A stretch of 64,000 nt of DNA. Source: Lentzea albidocapillata (GTDB taxonomy: Bacteria; Actinomycetota; Actinomycetes; Mycobacteriales; Pseudonocardiaceae). The notes beneath the pieces were generated by a model that saw only the letters and a program-made list of their open reading frames with translations, ran no database searches and had not been told where the DNA came from. Location: NCBI RefSeq assembly GCF_000719115.1, contig NZ_JOEA01000009.1:1-64000 (forward strand), in the 5' to 3' direction. Positions 19,171-28,036 of this stretch are shown here, piece after piece (the stretch's first letter is position 1; each line of letters begins with the position of its first letter). Made by a program: the position numbers and the translations under genes.

Positions 19171-22100
19171 ATGCGTGATCGCGGAGAGTCGCCGTTGCTG
19201 GAAGCGCTGGTGAACCGTGTTGTCGTCGCTGACGGGGCCATGGGCACGATGCTTCAGGCCGTTGACCTCTCTCTCGACGACTTCAACGGTCTTGAGGGCT
19301 GCAACGAGATCCTGAACGTCACCCGCCCGGACGTCGTCAAGGCGGTGCATCGCGGTTATCTCGAAGTCGGCTGCGATGCCGTGGAAACGAATACTTTCGG
19401 CGCGAACCTCGCGAACCTCGCCGAGTACGACATTCCGGACCAGATCTTCCACCTGTCCGAGCGGGGTGCCGCGCTGGCCAGGGAGGTGGCGGACGAGTTC
19501 GGCACGCCTGGGCAGCCCCGGTTCGTGCTCGGCTCCGTCGGTCCCGGCACCAAACTGCCGACGCTCGGTCACGCTCCTTATGCGACGTTGCGCGACGCCT
19601 ACCAGGAGCAGTGCAAGGGGCTGCTCGTCGGCGGGGTGGACGCGATCATCGTCGAGACCTCGCAGGACCTGCTGCAGACCAAGGCGTCCGTCATCGGCGC
19701 CAAGCGCGCGATGACGGCCGAGGGCCGGTTCGTGCCGATCATCGCCCAGGTGACCGTGGAGACGACCGGCACGATGCTGCTCGGCTCGGAGATCGGCGCC
19801 GCGCTGACCGCGCTGGAACCGCTGGGAATCGACCTGATCGGGCTGAACTGCGCCACCGGTCCCGCCGAGATGAGCGAGCACCTGCGGACGCTCTCCAAGC
19901 ACGCGCGCATCCCGTTGTCGGTGATGCCGAACGCCGGACTCCCCGAACTGGGACCCCACGGCGCGGTCTACCCGTTGTCGCCGGAGGAACTGGCGCAGGC
20001 GCTCGCGGGGTTCGTTCGTGAGTTCGGCGCGCGGCTCGTCGGCGGCTGCTGCGGCACGACATCCGAGCACCTGCGCCAGGTGGCCGACGCGGTGCGCGAC
20101 CTCGGTCCGTCGTCGCGCCGGCCGCGCCCGGAGCCCGGAGTGTCCTCTCTGTACCAGGCCGTCCCGTTCAAACAGGACGCTTCGGTGCTGATGATCGGTG
20201 AGCGCACGAACGCCAACGGCTCCAAGGCGTTCCGCGAGGCGATGCTCGCCGGGAAGTGGGAGGACTGCATCGAGATCGCGCGCGACCAGACGCGCGAGGG
20301 CGCCCACCTGATCGACCTCTGCATCGACTACGTGGGCCGCGACGGCGAGGCGGACATGCGTGCGCTGGCCTCGCGGCTGGCCACCGCGTCGACGTTGCCG
20401 ATCGTGCTCGACTCCACCGAACCGGGCGTGCTGCAGGCCGGTCTGGAGTGCCTCGGCGGCCGCAGCGCCGTCAACTCGGTCAACTACGAGGACGGCGACG
20501 GTCCCGACTCCCGGTTCCAGAAGATCATGCGGCTCGTCTCCGAACACGGTGCGGCGGTCGTGGCGCTCTGCATCGACGAGGAGGGCCAGGCCCGCACGGC
20601 CGAGTGGAAGGTCCGCGTCGCCGCCCGCCTGATCGAGGACCTGACGGCGAACTGGGGCATGCGGGTCAACGACATCATCGTCGACTGCCTGACGTTCCCG
20701 ATCTCCACCGGCCAGGAGGAGGTGCGCCGCGACGCCCTCGAGACGATCGAGGCGATCCGCGAGCTCAAGCGCCGTTATCCGGACGTGCAAACGACTCTGG
20801 GCCTGTCGAACGTCTCCTTCGGACTCAACCCGGCCGCGCGGCAGGTGCTGAACTCCGTGTTCCTGCACGAATGCGTGCAGGCGGGCCTCGACACCGCGAT
20901 CGTGCACGCGTCCAAGATCGTGCCGATGGCGCGCATTCCCGACGAGCAGCGCGCGGTGGCCCTCGACCTGGTCTACGACCGCCGCCGCGAGGGTTACGAC
21001 CCGCTGCAGAAGCTCATGGAGCTGTTCGAGGGCGTCACGACGAAGTCGAACTCCGCTACCCGTGCCGAGGAACTGGCCGCGCTGCCGTTGTTCGAACGCC
21101 TGCAGCGCCGGATCGTCGACGGTGAGCGCAACGGCCTGGAAGCCGACCTGGACGCCGCACTCGACGAGCGCCCGGCGTTGCAGATCATCAACGACACGCT
21201 GCTCGCCGGCATGAAGACCGTTGGTGAACTCTTCGGTTCCGGTCAGATGCAGCTGCCGTTCGTGCTGCAGTCCGCCGAGGTGATGAAGACCGCCGTCGCG
21301 CACCTCGAACCGCACATGGAACGCTCCGACGACGGAGGCAAGGGCCGGATCGTGCTCGCCACCGTGAAGGGTGACGTCCACGACATCGGCAAGAACCTCG
21401 TCGACATCATCCTGTCCAACAACGGCTACGAGGTCGTGAACATCGGCATCAAGCAGCCGATCAACACGATCCTGGAGGCCGCGGAGGAACACCGCGCGGA
21501 CGCGATCGGCATGTCCGGCCTGCTGGTCAAGTCGACCGTGATCATGAAGGAGAACCTCGAGGAGATGAACTCCCGGGGTGTCGCCGCGCGGTGGCCGGTG
21601 CTGCTGGGCGGCGCGGCGCTGACCCGCGCGTACGTCGAGAACGACCTGACGGAGATGTACTTCGGCGACGTCCGCTACGCCCGCGACGCCTTCGAGGGCC
21701 TGCGGCTGATGGACGCGATCATGGCGGCCAAGCGCGGCGGGACCCCGATGGTGGACTCCGAGGCCCAGGCGAAAGTTCTGGAACGCAAAGCCCGCCGCGA
21801 ACGGTCGCTGCGCATCGCGGCGGCCCGCAAAGCCGCTGCGGGGGAAGAAGAAGCCGTGTCCGGCCGCTCCGACGTGGCGACCGACAACCCGATCCCGGCG
21901 CCGCCGTTCTGGGGCAGCCGGGTCGTGAAGGGCATCCCGGTCGCGGACTATTCGGCGTTGCTGGACGAGCGTGCGACGTTCATGGGCCAGTGGGGCCTGA
22001 AGGGCACGCGCGGAGGCGGCCCGACCTACGAGGAGCTGGTCGAGACCGAGGGCCGCCCGCGCCTGCGCTACTGGATGGAACGTCTTGCCACCGAAGGTGT

Positions 22101-22710
22101 TCTTGCCCACGCCGCCCTCGTCTACGGCTACTTCCCGTGCGTCTCCGATGGCGACGATCTGGTGATTCTGACGGAGCGGTCGGTGGACGCCGCCGAGCGC
22201 TTCCGGTTCACTTTTCCGCGCCAGAAAAGGGATCGCCGCCTCTGCCTGTCGGACTTCTGGCGTTCGAAGGAGTCCGGCGAGGTCGACGTGATCGCGTTCC
22301 ACCTCGTGACGATGGGCCAGCCGATCGCCGGCTACGCGAACGAACTGTTCGGCAAGAACGCGTATCGTGAGTACCTGGAAGTCCACGGACTGGGGGTCCA
22401 GCTCACCGAGGCGCTGGCCGAGTACTGGCACAAGCGGGTCCGCGAGGAACTCGTGTGGCCGACGGGCGGCACTGTCGCCGCCGAGGACCCGGCCGACGTC
22501 GAGGAGTACTTCAAACTCGGCTACCGGGGTGCGCGTTACTCGTTCGGCTACGGCGCCTGCCCCGAGATGGAAGACCGCCGGCGCATCGTCGAGCTCCTGG
22601 AGCCGTCGCGCATCGGGGTCTCGCTGTCCGAGGAACTCCAGCTACACCCGGAACAGTCCACCGACGCCTTCGTGGCGCACCATCCGGAGGCGAAGTACTT
22701 CAATGTCTGA
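19171..22710 (+). CDS. metH: Cobalamin-dependent methionine synthase
   Basis: Transfers a methyl group from 5-methyl-tetrahydrofolate to homocysteine via methylcobalamin. At 1179 residues all four modules are present: homocysteine domain with zinc cysteines (GLNCATGP and VGGCCGTTSEH), pterin domain beginning near IGERTNANGSKAF, B12 cap and binding domain with GDVHDIGKN (cobalt-coordinating His737), and the C-terminal AdoMet activation domain. It overlaps the downstream HAD gene by 8 bp. A 1092-codon open frame on the opposite strand is a codon-bias shadow. Confidence 0.98.
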   Translation: MRDRGESPLLEALVNRVVVADGAMGTMLQAVDLSLDDFNGLEGCNEILNVTRPDVVKAVHRGYLEVGCDAVETNTFGANLANLAEYDIPDQIFHLSERGAALAREVADEFGTPGQPRFVLGSVGPGTKLPTLGHAPYATLRDAYQEQCKGLLVGGVDAIIVETSQDLLQTKASVIGAKRAMTAEGRFVPIIAQVTVETTGTMLLGSEIGAALTALEPLGIDLIGLNCATGPAEMSEHLRTLSKHARIPLSVMPNAGLPELGPHGAVYPLSPEELAQALAGFVREFGARLVGGCCGTTSEHLRQVADAVRDLGPSSRRPRPEPGVSSLYQAVPFKQDASVLMIGERTNANGSKAFREAMLAGKWEDCIEIARDQTREGAHLIDLCIDYVGRDGEADMRALASRLATASTLPIVLDSTEPGVLQAGLECLGGRSAVNSVNYEDGDGPDSRFQKIMRLVSEHGAAVVALCIDEEGQARTAEWKVRVAARLIEDLTANWGMRVNDIIVDCLTFPISTGQEEVRRDALETIEAIRELKRRYPDVQTTLGLSNVSFGLNPAARQVLNSVFLHECVQAGLDTAIVHASKIVPMARIPDEQRAVALDLVYDRRREGYDPLQKLMELFEGVTTKSNSATRAEELAALPLFERLQRRIVDGERNGLEADLDAALDERPALQIINDTLLAGMKTVGELFGSGQMQLPFVLQSAEVMKTAVAHLEPHMERSDDGGKGRIVLATVKGDVHDIGKNLVDIILSNNGYEVVNIGIKQPINTILEAAEEHRADAIGMSGLLVKSTVIMKENLEEMNSRGVAARWPVLLGGAALTRAYVENDLTEMYFGDVRYARDAFEGLRLMDAIMAAKRGGTPMVDSEAQAKVLERKARRERSLRIAAARKAAAGEEEAVSGRSDVATDNPIPAPPFWGSRVVKGIPVADYSALLDERATFMGQWGLKGTRGGGPTYEELVETEGRPRLRYWMERLATEGVLAHAALVYGYFPCVSDGDDLVILTERSVDAAERFRFTFPRQKRDRRLCLSDFWRSKESGEVDVIAFHLVTMGQPIAGYANELFGKNAYREYLEVHGLGVQLTEALAEYWHKRVREELVWPTGGTVAAEDPADVEEYFKLGYRGARYSFGYGACPEMEDRRRIVELLEPSRIGVSLSEELQLHPEQSTDAFVAHHPEAKYFNV

Positions 22711-23359
22711 CCTGCGAGCAGTGCTGTGGGACATGGACGGCACGCTGCTGGACTCCGAGAAGCTGTGGGACATCCCGCTCTACGAGTACGCGGAGAAGCT
22801 CGGCGGGATTCTGTCGCCGGAGACCCGCGAACGCATGGTCGGCAGCAACGTGCCCACCACGATGCGCCTGCTGTTCGCCGACGTCGGCATCGAGCCCACC
22901 GAGGCCGACATGGCCGACGGCGCCGCGTGGATCTCCCGCCGCACCGAGGAGGTCTTCCGCGCCGGCCTGCCGTGGCGTCCGGGTGCCCAGGAAGCCCTGC
23001 GGGCCGTGCGCGAGTCGGGTGTGCCGATGGCGTTGGTGACGTCGACCGAGCGCTCGCTGACCGAGGTCGCGCTGGACACGATCGGGCGGGACCTGTTCGA
23101 CGTGACCGTGTGCGGCGACGAGGTGGACGGGCTGAACAAGCCGCTGCCCGAGCCGTACCTGAAGGCGGCCCGGCTGCTGGGCGTGGACCCGGTGCGGTGC
23201 GTGGCGGTCGAGGACTCGCCCACCGGGGTGGCCGCTGCCGTGGCCGCTGGGTGCACCGTGCTGGTCGTGCCGTGTGACGTCGAGGTGGAGGCGGGGGAGC
23301 GGCGGATCCTCCGCGACTCGCTCGTGGGCGTCGATCTGGACGTGCTGAAGGCGCTCTAG
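22703..23359 (+). CDS. HAD-superfamily phosphatase (beta-phosphoglucomutase-like)
   Basis: A 218-residue HAD hydrolase. Motif I DMDGTLLDSE carries the nucleophile Asp, motif II is LVTSTERS, motif III Lys lies in LNKPLPEPYL and motif IV is VAVEDSPTG. A helical cap of ~70 residues follows motif I, as in phosphoglycolate/sugar phosphate phosphatases. Its ATG lies inside the metH 3' end (8-bp overlap), so it is co-translated; a HAD gene after metH recurs in actinobacteria. Substrate is unknown. Confidence 0.93.
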   Translation: MSDLRAVLWDMDGTLLDSEKLWDIPLYEYAEKLGGILSPETRERMVGSNVPTTMRLLFADVGIEPTEADMADGAAWISRRTEEVFRAGLPWRPGAQEALRAVRESGVPMALVTSTERSLTEVALDTIGRDLFDVTVCGDEVDGLNKPLPEPYLKAARLLGVDPVRCVAVEDSPTGVAAAVAAGCTVLVVPCDVEVEAGERRILRDSLVGVDLDVLKAL

Positions 23360-23901
23360 GCTCGCACCGGCTGCCAGCTCAGCATGCCGTCACGCACCTC
23401 GGGCACGTAGACGGAGACCTTGAAGAACTTGGCTCTGGCGGCTTTCGCGTGCTCCTGAAGCACTGGTTCACCTGTTTCCAGCGAGCGCGCGATATCGGTG
23501 AGCATCGAGTCGAGGCTTGGCCACAGTGTCGGCAGGCGGCTTCCTTCGTCGACGTCCCACTCCCGGATGCAGCCTGACGCACGGCCTTGTCGTTCATCGA
23601 CGAAAACATAGTCGCCCATGCCGTCCGCGGCGACAGGGACGAACTCTCCGAGGAAGATCCCGGACGTGGTGCCCGCGGGTTCCGCCTCGACCTGGAATCG
23701 AGTGGTCTTGCGGATGCGTTCCCGATTCGAGTTCTCCGAGGACAGTGGGGTGTACGCCGTGGGGATCAGATTGCCTGCTCCGGCCAGATGCCAGAATCCA
23801 TCTGCGTCCGGTGCTGCGGTGATCTGGTCGAAGGTGCGAGGAGCGTTGTCGCGCAACCAGTTGTGGATCCGTTCCCACCACTGAAGACCGCTCTCCGTCA
23901 T
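23356..23901 (-). CDS. SMI1/KNR4 (SUKH) family protein
   Basis: A 181-residue soluble protein with the SUKH signature: WWERIHNWLRDNAP near the N-terminus, then ITAAPDADG and a mixed alpha/beta core ending SWQPV. SUKH proteins are often immunity proteins of polymorphic toxin systems, but actinobacteria also carry many stand-alone copies. No toxin is adjacent. The start is uncertain: ATG 23901 (MTESGLQ) or the in-frame ATG 21 bases upstream; neither has a clear ribosome site. Its stop overlaps the HAD stop through CTAG. Confidence 0.75.
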   Translation of the reverse strand: MTESGLQWWERIHNWLRDNAPRTFDQITAAPDADGFWHLAGAGNLIPTAYTPLSSENSNRERIRKTTRFQVEAEPAGTTSGIFLGEFVPVAADGMGDYVFVDERQGRASGCIREWDVDEGSRLPTLWPSLDSMLTDIARSLETGEPVLQEHAKAARAKFFKVSVYVPEVRDGMLSWQPVRA

Positions 23902-23922
23902 GTCGTCATCATGCCGAACCAT

Positions 23923-23948
23923 GGGGTGGCCGCTGGTGCGGCCACCCC
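23923..23948 (-). terminator. Hairpin terminator after cbtA
   Basis: Perfect 11-bp stem GGGGTGGCCGC-TGGT-GCGGCCACCCC, 7 bp after the cbtA stop, without a T-run. It lies immediately upstream of the SUKH gene on the same strand. Confidence 0.6.
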
Positions 23949-23954
23949 ACATCA

Positions 23955-24704
23955 TCAGGCGACTGCGGCCTTCTCGGTGGCCTTGCGGGTGGCCGGGTCG
24001 ATCAGCAGGCCGAACACCACGCCGATGCCGACGTAGAGCGTGGCGAGCTGGGCGAGCGAGCTGAGGCGGAACTGCCACAGCACGTTCACCGGCATGTCCG
24101 CGGGAATCGTGTCCGGCGGCGCGGGGAACGCCAGCAGCACCACCGCGACGGCCGCGGCCACCGCGAGCAGCACCGCGGTGACCCGCACCGGCTGCGGCTG
24201 AGCGCGTAGCCGCTCGGCGAGCCGGCTGGCGGCCCACACGATCACCAGACCGGCCACCACCACACCGAGGTAGAGCGCGGTCCGGTAGTTCACCGTCTCC
24301 GGGTCGCCCACTGCGGGCGGGTTGGCGGGGTACTTGAGCCACGGCAGCAGCGCCACGGCACCGAACACGGCGGCACCGAAGGCGAAGCTGCGGCTGAACG
24401 GCGTGCTGCCGGTGAACCAGCGCTTCGACAGCGCGTAGGCCGTGGCGAACACCAGGCCCACCGCGATGCCGACGATCACCACGCCGAGCATGCCGCCCAC
24501 GACCTGGGCGCCGCGGCTGACCAGTTCTTCCCCGCCACCGTGCGAGTGGCCGGCTTCCTCACCGGCGGGTGCCCGGGCCTCTTCGACCGCGAGCGCGGCA
24601 CGAATCGGGATCTCGGTCACCAGGAGCTGCACCAGCGCGGACGCGACACCGGCGATGCCGCCGGCCGCGACTCCGCGCAGCGCAAGAGACTTGTACGTCG
24701 TCAT
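23955..24704 (-). CDS. cbtA: CbtA family cobalt transporter subunit
   Basis: A 249-residue membrane protein with about 5-6 helices. The first periplasmic loop carries a metal-type cluster, GEEAGHSHGGG. LPWLKYPANPPAVGDPETV and the YRTALYLG helix match the CbtA family, a predicted cobalt permease controlled by B12 riboswitches. It follows cbtB by 21 bp and ends at a hairpin. With the cobalamin riboswitch upstream, cobalt import for B12 is the likely role. Confidence 0.92.
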   Translation of the reverse strand: MTTYKSLALRGVAAGGIAGVASALVQLLVTEIPIRAALAVEEARAPAGEEAGHSHGGGEELVSRGAQVVGGMLGVVIVGIAVGLVFATAYALSKRWFTGSTPFSRSFAFGAAVFGAVALLPWLKYPANPPAVGDPETVNYRTALYLGVVVAGLVIVWAASRLAERLRAQPQPVRVTAVLLAVAAAVAVVLLAFPAPPDTIPADMPVNVLWQFRLSSLAQLATLYVGIGVVFGLLIDPATRKATEKAAVA

Positions 24705-24725
24705 CTGCTTGATCGGTGGATCTGA

Positions 24726-24914
24726 TCAGTGGCAGGGGACGCCGAGGGCGTGGCGGCCGTCGTGGAAGAACTCGTGCAGCAACTCGGAACTCGCGCCGAG
24801 CGCGAGGCCGTTCTCCTGCAGGACCAGGTAGGTGACGATCAGGCCGAGCACTGAGACGGCGAAGGCCCATTTGGGCACGCGGACGGCGGACAGGTTTGCT
24901 GCGGGGCTCGTCAT
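24726..24914 (-). CDS. cbtB: CbtB family small membrane subunit
   Basis: A 62-residue protein with one membrane helix (WAFAVSVLGLIVTYLVL) and a C-terminal histidine cluster (LHEFFHDGRHALGVPCH) typical of CbtB. The ATG at 24914 is chosen because GGAGGAGCCCGTC precedes it; the ATG at 24929 would place this site inside the gene. First gene after the cobalamin riboswitch; acts with CbtA. Confidence 0.9.
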   Translation of the reverse strand: MTSPAANLSAVRVPKWAFAVSVLGLIVTYLVLQENGLALGASSELLHEFFHDGRHALGVPCH

Positions 24915-24960
24915 GACGGGCTCCTCCATACCTCGTGGAAGGTCAACTCTCCTTGCGGCG

Positions 24961-25118
24961 CCGCAGCCGGTCTCCTGACTTCCGGATCAACGCTGCCCCC
25001 GCGTCTTCCCAGTCCCGGCGGGGACCAGTGACGTGCTCGGCGGGGATCGCTTCCCGGTCACAGTGGCGAGGACCGCGCCGGATTCTCACCGGCTTCCCGT
25101 CACTGCGGCGCGTGCACC
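24961..25118 (-). ncRNA. Cobalamin (AdoCbl-class) riboswitch upstream of cbtBA
   Basis: On the minus strand the conserved order is present: GGTGCACG at the 5' end, GCCGGTGAGAATCCGGC, the junction GCCACTGTGA, GGGAAGCGATCCC and the B12-box-like AGTCAGGAGACC near 24980. A self-complementary TGCGGCGCCGCA (24954-24965) follows and adjoins AAGGAG, so the switch may work through that hairpin. Cobalamin binding should repress cbtBA. Confidence 0.93.
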
Positions 25119-25170
25119 GTAAGTTGAGCGGCCCGATAAGCACAACCGGCCATAAGAGTTGTTGTGTTCC

Positions 25171-25830
25171 TTACTTCACGAGTGGACAGTCACCACACTT
25201 CCCACCTGCGGCGACGCGGTAGTAGAGACAACACGACCGACGAAGGAACGTGACCTCGCCGGGGAAAGTCAGGAATTCTCCGGCCTGTTCGAACGGCGGT
25301 GCGCTCATGAGCTGTTCGCCCCGTTCTTCCGCTTCCTCGGCGGTGAGCATGCGTGCGCGCACAACCATTTTCAGCGCGCCGGCGATGTTCGACATCGCGT
25401 TGCCCCACAGCAGTCCGCGTGCCACCGGGGTGACCTGCTGGATCGCTTCCACCACCGGTTCGAGCGCTTCCGCGGCCTCCGGGCCCAGTCGCGGCTGGTC
25501 GATGCGGACGCTCAGGCCGTTCGCCGGGTGGTGCTGCCACCACAGGTTCTCCGGGCGGATGTCGATCGGGATGTTCGCGGCCGTGAGCGGGCTGAGTAGC
25601 CGTGCCGTGTAGCTGAGGAAGAACAGGCTCGCCGCGACGCGTGGTTCGTCGGCTTTGTACCGGTTCGCGATGGCGTCGATCGTGGCCTTGAGCGCCGGGC
25701 CCTCCAGCAATGCGGTTCCCGGCAACCAGGAATCGTCGGGGCGGCCCACGTCGAGCGCGAAGAAGGGGTTGATTCCGCGCACCCGGCGGAGTGCTTCGAG
25801 GACCTCGGCGAACTCGGACACGAAGTTCAC
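25171..25830 (-). CDS. FhuF-like 2Fe-2S ferric-siderophore reductase
   Basis: A 219-residue protein of the FhuF-like family. The C-terminus has the cluster-binding cysteines in [19 protein letters not shown] (CC-x10-C-x2-C), which in FhuF bind a [2Fe-2S] cluster and release iron from ferric siderophores in the cytosol. GTG start at 25830; no strong ribosome site. It lies upstream of the cobalamin riboswitch on the same strand but has its own stop and a ~50-bp gap, so co-transcription is uncertain. Divergent from hisE. Confidence 0.85.
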   Translation of the reverse strand: MNFVSEFAEVLEALRRVRGINPFFALDVGRPDDSWLPGTALLEGPALKATIDAIANRYKADEPRVAASLFFLSYTARLLSPLTAANIPIDIRPENLWWQHHPANGLSVRIDQPRLGPEAAEALEPVVEAIQQVTPVARGLLWGNAMSNIAGALKMVVRARMLTAEEAEERGEQLMSAPPFEQAGEFLTFPGEVTFLRRSCCLYYRVAAGGKCGDCPLVK

Positions 25831-25928
25831 GCTACCGGGTGTCTATGCAGGACAGATCACGTCCACCGCCTGGGACAGATGCGACCGCGGTGTGGACTGG
25901 GGGCGCCGGGATGGGAGGATGTCGTGCC

Positions 25929-26192
25929 GTGAAGACCTTCGATTCCCTGTTCGCTGAACTGACCGAACGAGCCGCCATCAGGCCGGAGCATTCCGGCACC
26001 GTCGCTGCGCTCGAGGCCGGGGTCCATGCGCAGGGAAAGAAGGTCCTGGAGGAGGCGGGCGAAGTCTGGATCGCCGCCGAGTACGAGTCCGACGAGAAGC
26101 TCTCCGAGGAGATCTCGCAGCTGCTCTATCGCCTCCAGGTGCTCATGCTGGGCCGTGGCCTCACCCTCGAAGACGTCTACAAGTACCTCTGA
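25929..26192 (+). CDS. hisE: Phosphoribosyl-ATP pyrophosphohydrolase
   Basis: Second step of histidine synthesis. The 87-residue protein has the MazG-like all-alpha fold with metal-binding acidic motifs: [18 protein letters not shown] and [18 protein letters not shown] start at 25929 with GGGAGG about 10 bases upstream. It is followed by hisG after 14 bp, the standard actinobacterial hisE-hisG order. Confidence 0.96.
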   Translation: MKTFDSLFAELTERAAIRPEHSGTVAALEAGVHAQGKKVLEEAGEVWIAAEYESDEKLSEEISQLLYRLQVLMLGRGLTLEDVYKYL

Positions 26193-26206
26193 CGGAAGAC
26201 TTCCAC

Positions 26207-27067
26207 ATGCTGCGCGTTGCAGTCCCGAACAAGGGCGCGCTCGCTGAACGCGCCTCCGCCATGCTCACCGAGGCCGGCTACCGGCAGCGGCACGAGCCGC
26301 GCGACCTGACGGTGCTCGACAACAACAACGAGGTCGAGTTCTTCTTCCTGCGTCCCAAGGACATCGCGATCTACGTGGCGTCCGGCGACCTCGACCTCGG
26401 CATCACCGGCCGGGACCTGGCCGCCGACTCGGGCGCCGACGACAACGGCTCCTCCGTCGAGGAGCTGCTGGCGCTGGGCTTCGGCTCGTCGACCTTCCGC
26501 TACGCCGGGCCTCGCGGCACCGACTGGAAGGTCTCCGATCTCGAAGGCAAGCGCCTCGCCACCGCGTACCCGAAGCTCGTGGGCCGCGACCTCAGGGCCC
26601 GTGGCATCACCGCCCAGGTGATCCGTCTCGACGGCGCCGTGGAGATCTCGATCCAGCTGGGCGTGGCCGACCTGATCGCCGACGTCGTGGGCTCGGGCCG
26701 GACTCTCAAGCAGCACGACCTGGTGCCGTTCGGTGACCCGATCTGCGAGTCCGAGGCGATCCTGATCCACCGCAACGGCTCAGAGGTCACCGCGGCGAAG
26801 AAGCAGCTGACGGCCCGCATCCAGGGCGTCGTGTTCGCGCAGCAGTACCTGATGCTCGACTACGACTGCCCCCGTTCGCTGCTCGACGACGCGATCGCGC
26901 TGACCCCGGGCCTGGAGTCACCGACCGTCGCGCCGCTGGCCAACCCGGACTGGGCGGCCGTGCGGGCGATGGTGTCGCGCAAGGAGGCGAACAAGGTGAT
27001 GGACGAGCTGGCCGCGATCGGTGCCAAGGCCGTGCTGGCCTCGGACATCAGGTTCTGCCGGCTGTGA
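26207..27067 (+). CDS. hisG: ATP phosphoribosyltransferase (long form)
   Basis: First, feedback-regulated step of histidine synthesis: joins PRPP and ATP. The 286-residue protein is the long form; the catalytic part begins [14 protein letters not shown], the PRPP loop region contains [16 protein letters not shown], and residues ~210-286 form the C-terminal ACT-like histidine-binding domain. The stop overlaps the next gene's GTG (GTGA). Confidence 0.97.
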   Translation: MLRVAVPNKGALAERASAMLTEAGYRQRHEPRDLTVLDNNNEVEFFFLRPKDIAIYVASGDLDLGITGRDLAADSGADDNGSSVEELLALGFGSSTFRYAGPRGTDWKVSDLEGKRLATAYPKLVGRDLRARGITAQVIRLDGAVEISIQLGVADLIADVVGSGRTLKQHDLVPFGDPICESEAILIHRNGSEVTAAKKQLTARIQGVVFAQQYLMLDYDCPRSLLDDAIALTPGLESPTVAPLANPDWAAVRAMVSRKEANKVMDELAAIGAKAVLASDIRFCRL

Positions 27068-27375
27068 TCACCGAGCACGCCCTGCTGGACGTGCTGCCGG
27101 GTAGTGCCGAGGAGTTCGAGTGGGCGTTCGGCGAGGCGCGGGAGCTGATCTCCGCCTCGCCGGGCTTCCGCGGCCTCGAACTGCTGCGATGCCTGGAGAC
27201 GCCGTCGCGCTACCTGCTGCTCGTGCGCTGGGACACGGTCGAATCGCACACCGTGGGTTTCCGGCAGGGACCAACATATGAGCGGTGGTCGGCCTTGCTG
27301 CACCGCTTCTACTCGCCGTTCCCCGAGGTGTCGCACTACGAGAGCGCGTTGAGCACCTCTTCGTCCGTGGTCTGA
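27064..27375 (+). CDS. Antibiotic biosynthesis monooxygenase (ABM) domain protein
   Basis: A 103-residue single ABM-type ferredoxin-like domain: [21 protein letters not shown], then [29 protein letters not shown]. Such proteins are dimeric cofactor-independent oxygenases or small stress proteins; a product cannot be named. Co-translated with hisG through GTGA. Its last 40 bp overlap the convergent phosphoribosyltransferase gene. Confidence 0.88.
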   Translation: MITEHALLDVLPGSAEEFEWAFGEARELISASPGFRGLELLRCLETPSRYLLLVRWDTVESHTVGFRQGPTYERWSALLHRFYSPFPEVSHYESALSTSSSVV

Positions 27376-27950
27376 TCGAAGCTCTCGTACCAGCGGCTCA
27401 CGGCCTGGAAGTGCGCCGGTGTGAGGACGGCGATCACTCTCGTCGTGAAGCTCTTGAGGGACTCTCTCGCGGCGACCGGGACGGCCAGGGTGACGCTTCT
27501 CGGTTCGCGTCTGGCGATCCAGTGGAGTGCTGCTCTGGCGGTGACGCCGGTGGCCAGGCCGTCGTCCACGAGGATCACGTCGCGGTCCCTGATGACGAGC
27601 GGTTTGTCGCCGCGGTAGAGGACCGTGCGCCGTTGGGCTTCGGCGCGTTCTTCGTCGCAGGTGCGGCCCAGTTGCTCTTCGGTGAGGTTCAGGGCCCTGA
27701 GCGCTCTCGGGTCGTAGATGGGTTCGCTGTCCGCGGTGACGGCGCCTACGCCGTACTCGGGGTGACCCGGGGCGCCGATCTTGCGCGCCACTACGACGTC
27801 CAGTTCGGCGTTGAGATGTTGTGCAATCTCTTTGGCCACCGGGACGCCGCCTCTCGGGAGGCCGAGGACCAGCGGGTCGTGCCACGGGAGGTCCGCGAGT
27901 CGCGCGGCGAGGGCGCGGCCCGCTTCCTGCCGGTTCGCGAACCTCTTCAC
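27336..27950 (-). CDS. Type I phosphoribosyltransferase family protein
   Basis: A 204-residue protein with the PRPP-binding loop VILVDDGLATGVTA and the PP-loop-like GLPRGGVPVAKEIA. Family members often occur alone or fused to dienelactone hydrolases; substrate base is unknown. GTG start at 27950 gives VKRFANRQEAGRALA, the family start; longer readings are not conserved. Tail-to-tail overlap of 40 bp with the ABM gene. Confidence 0.88.
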   Translation of the reverse strand: MKRFANRQEAGRALAARLADLPWHDPLVLGLPRGGVPVAKEIAQHLNAELDVVVARKIGAPGHPEYGVGAVTADSEPIYDPRALRALNLTEEQLGRTCDEERAEAQRRTVLYRGDKPLVIRDRDVILVDDGLATGVTARAALHWIARREPRSVTLAVPVAARESLKSFTTRVIAVLTPAHFQAVSRWYESFDQTTDEEVLNALS

Positions 27951-28036
27951 AGTCCCGCTGACGCTACGCCCCTCCCCGCTCAGTCGAACAGGCCGATGAT
28001 GTCGGTGGTCATCGGGATGAAGGGGGACTGTGGGTC

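Noticed and set aside
19153..22431. 1092-codon open frame on the minus strand across metH
   Set aside because: It mirrors metH exactly; high third-position G/C leaves the antisense frame open. The translation is Arg/His/Asp-rich with no domain.
27980..28012. Ten-residue minus-strand frame MTTDIIGLFD between thioesterase and phosphoribosyltransferase genes
   Set aside because: No ribosome site or leaderless signal; too short to support.
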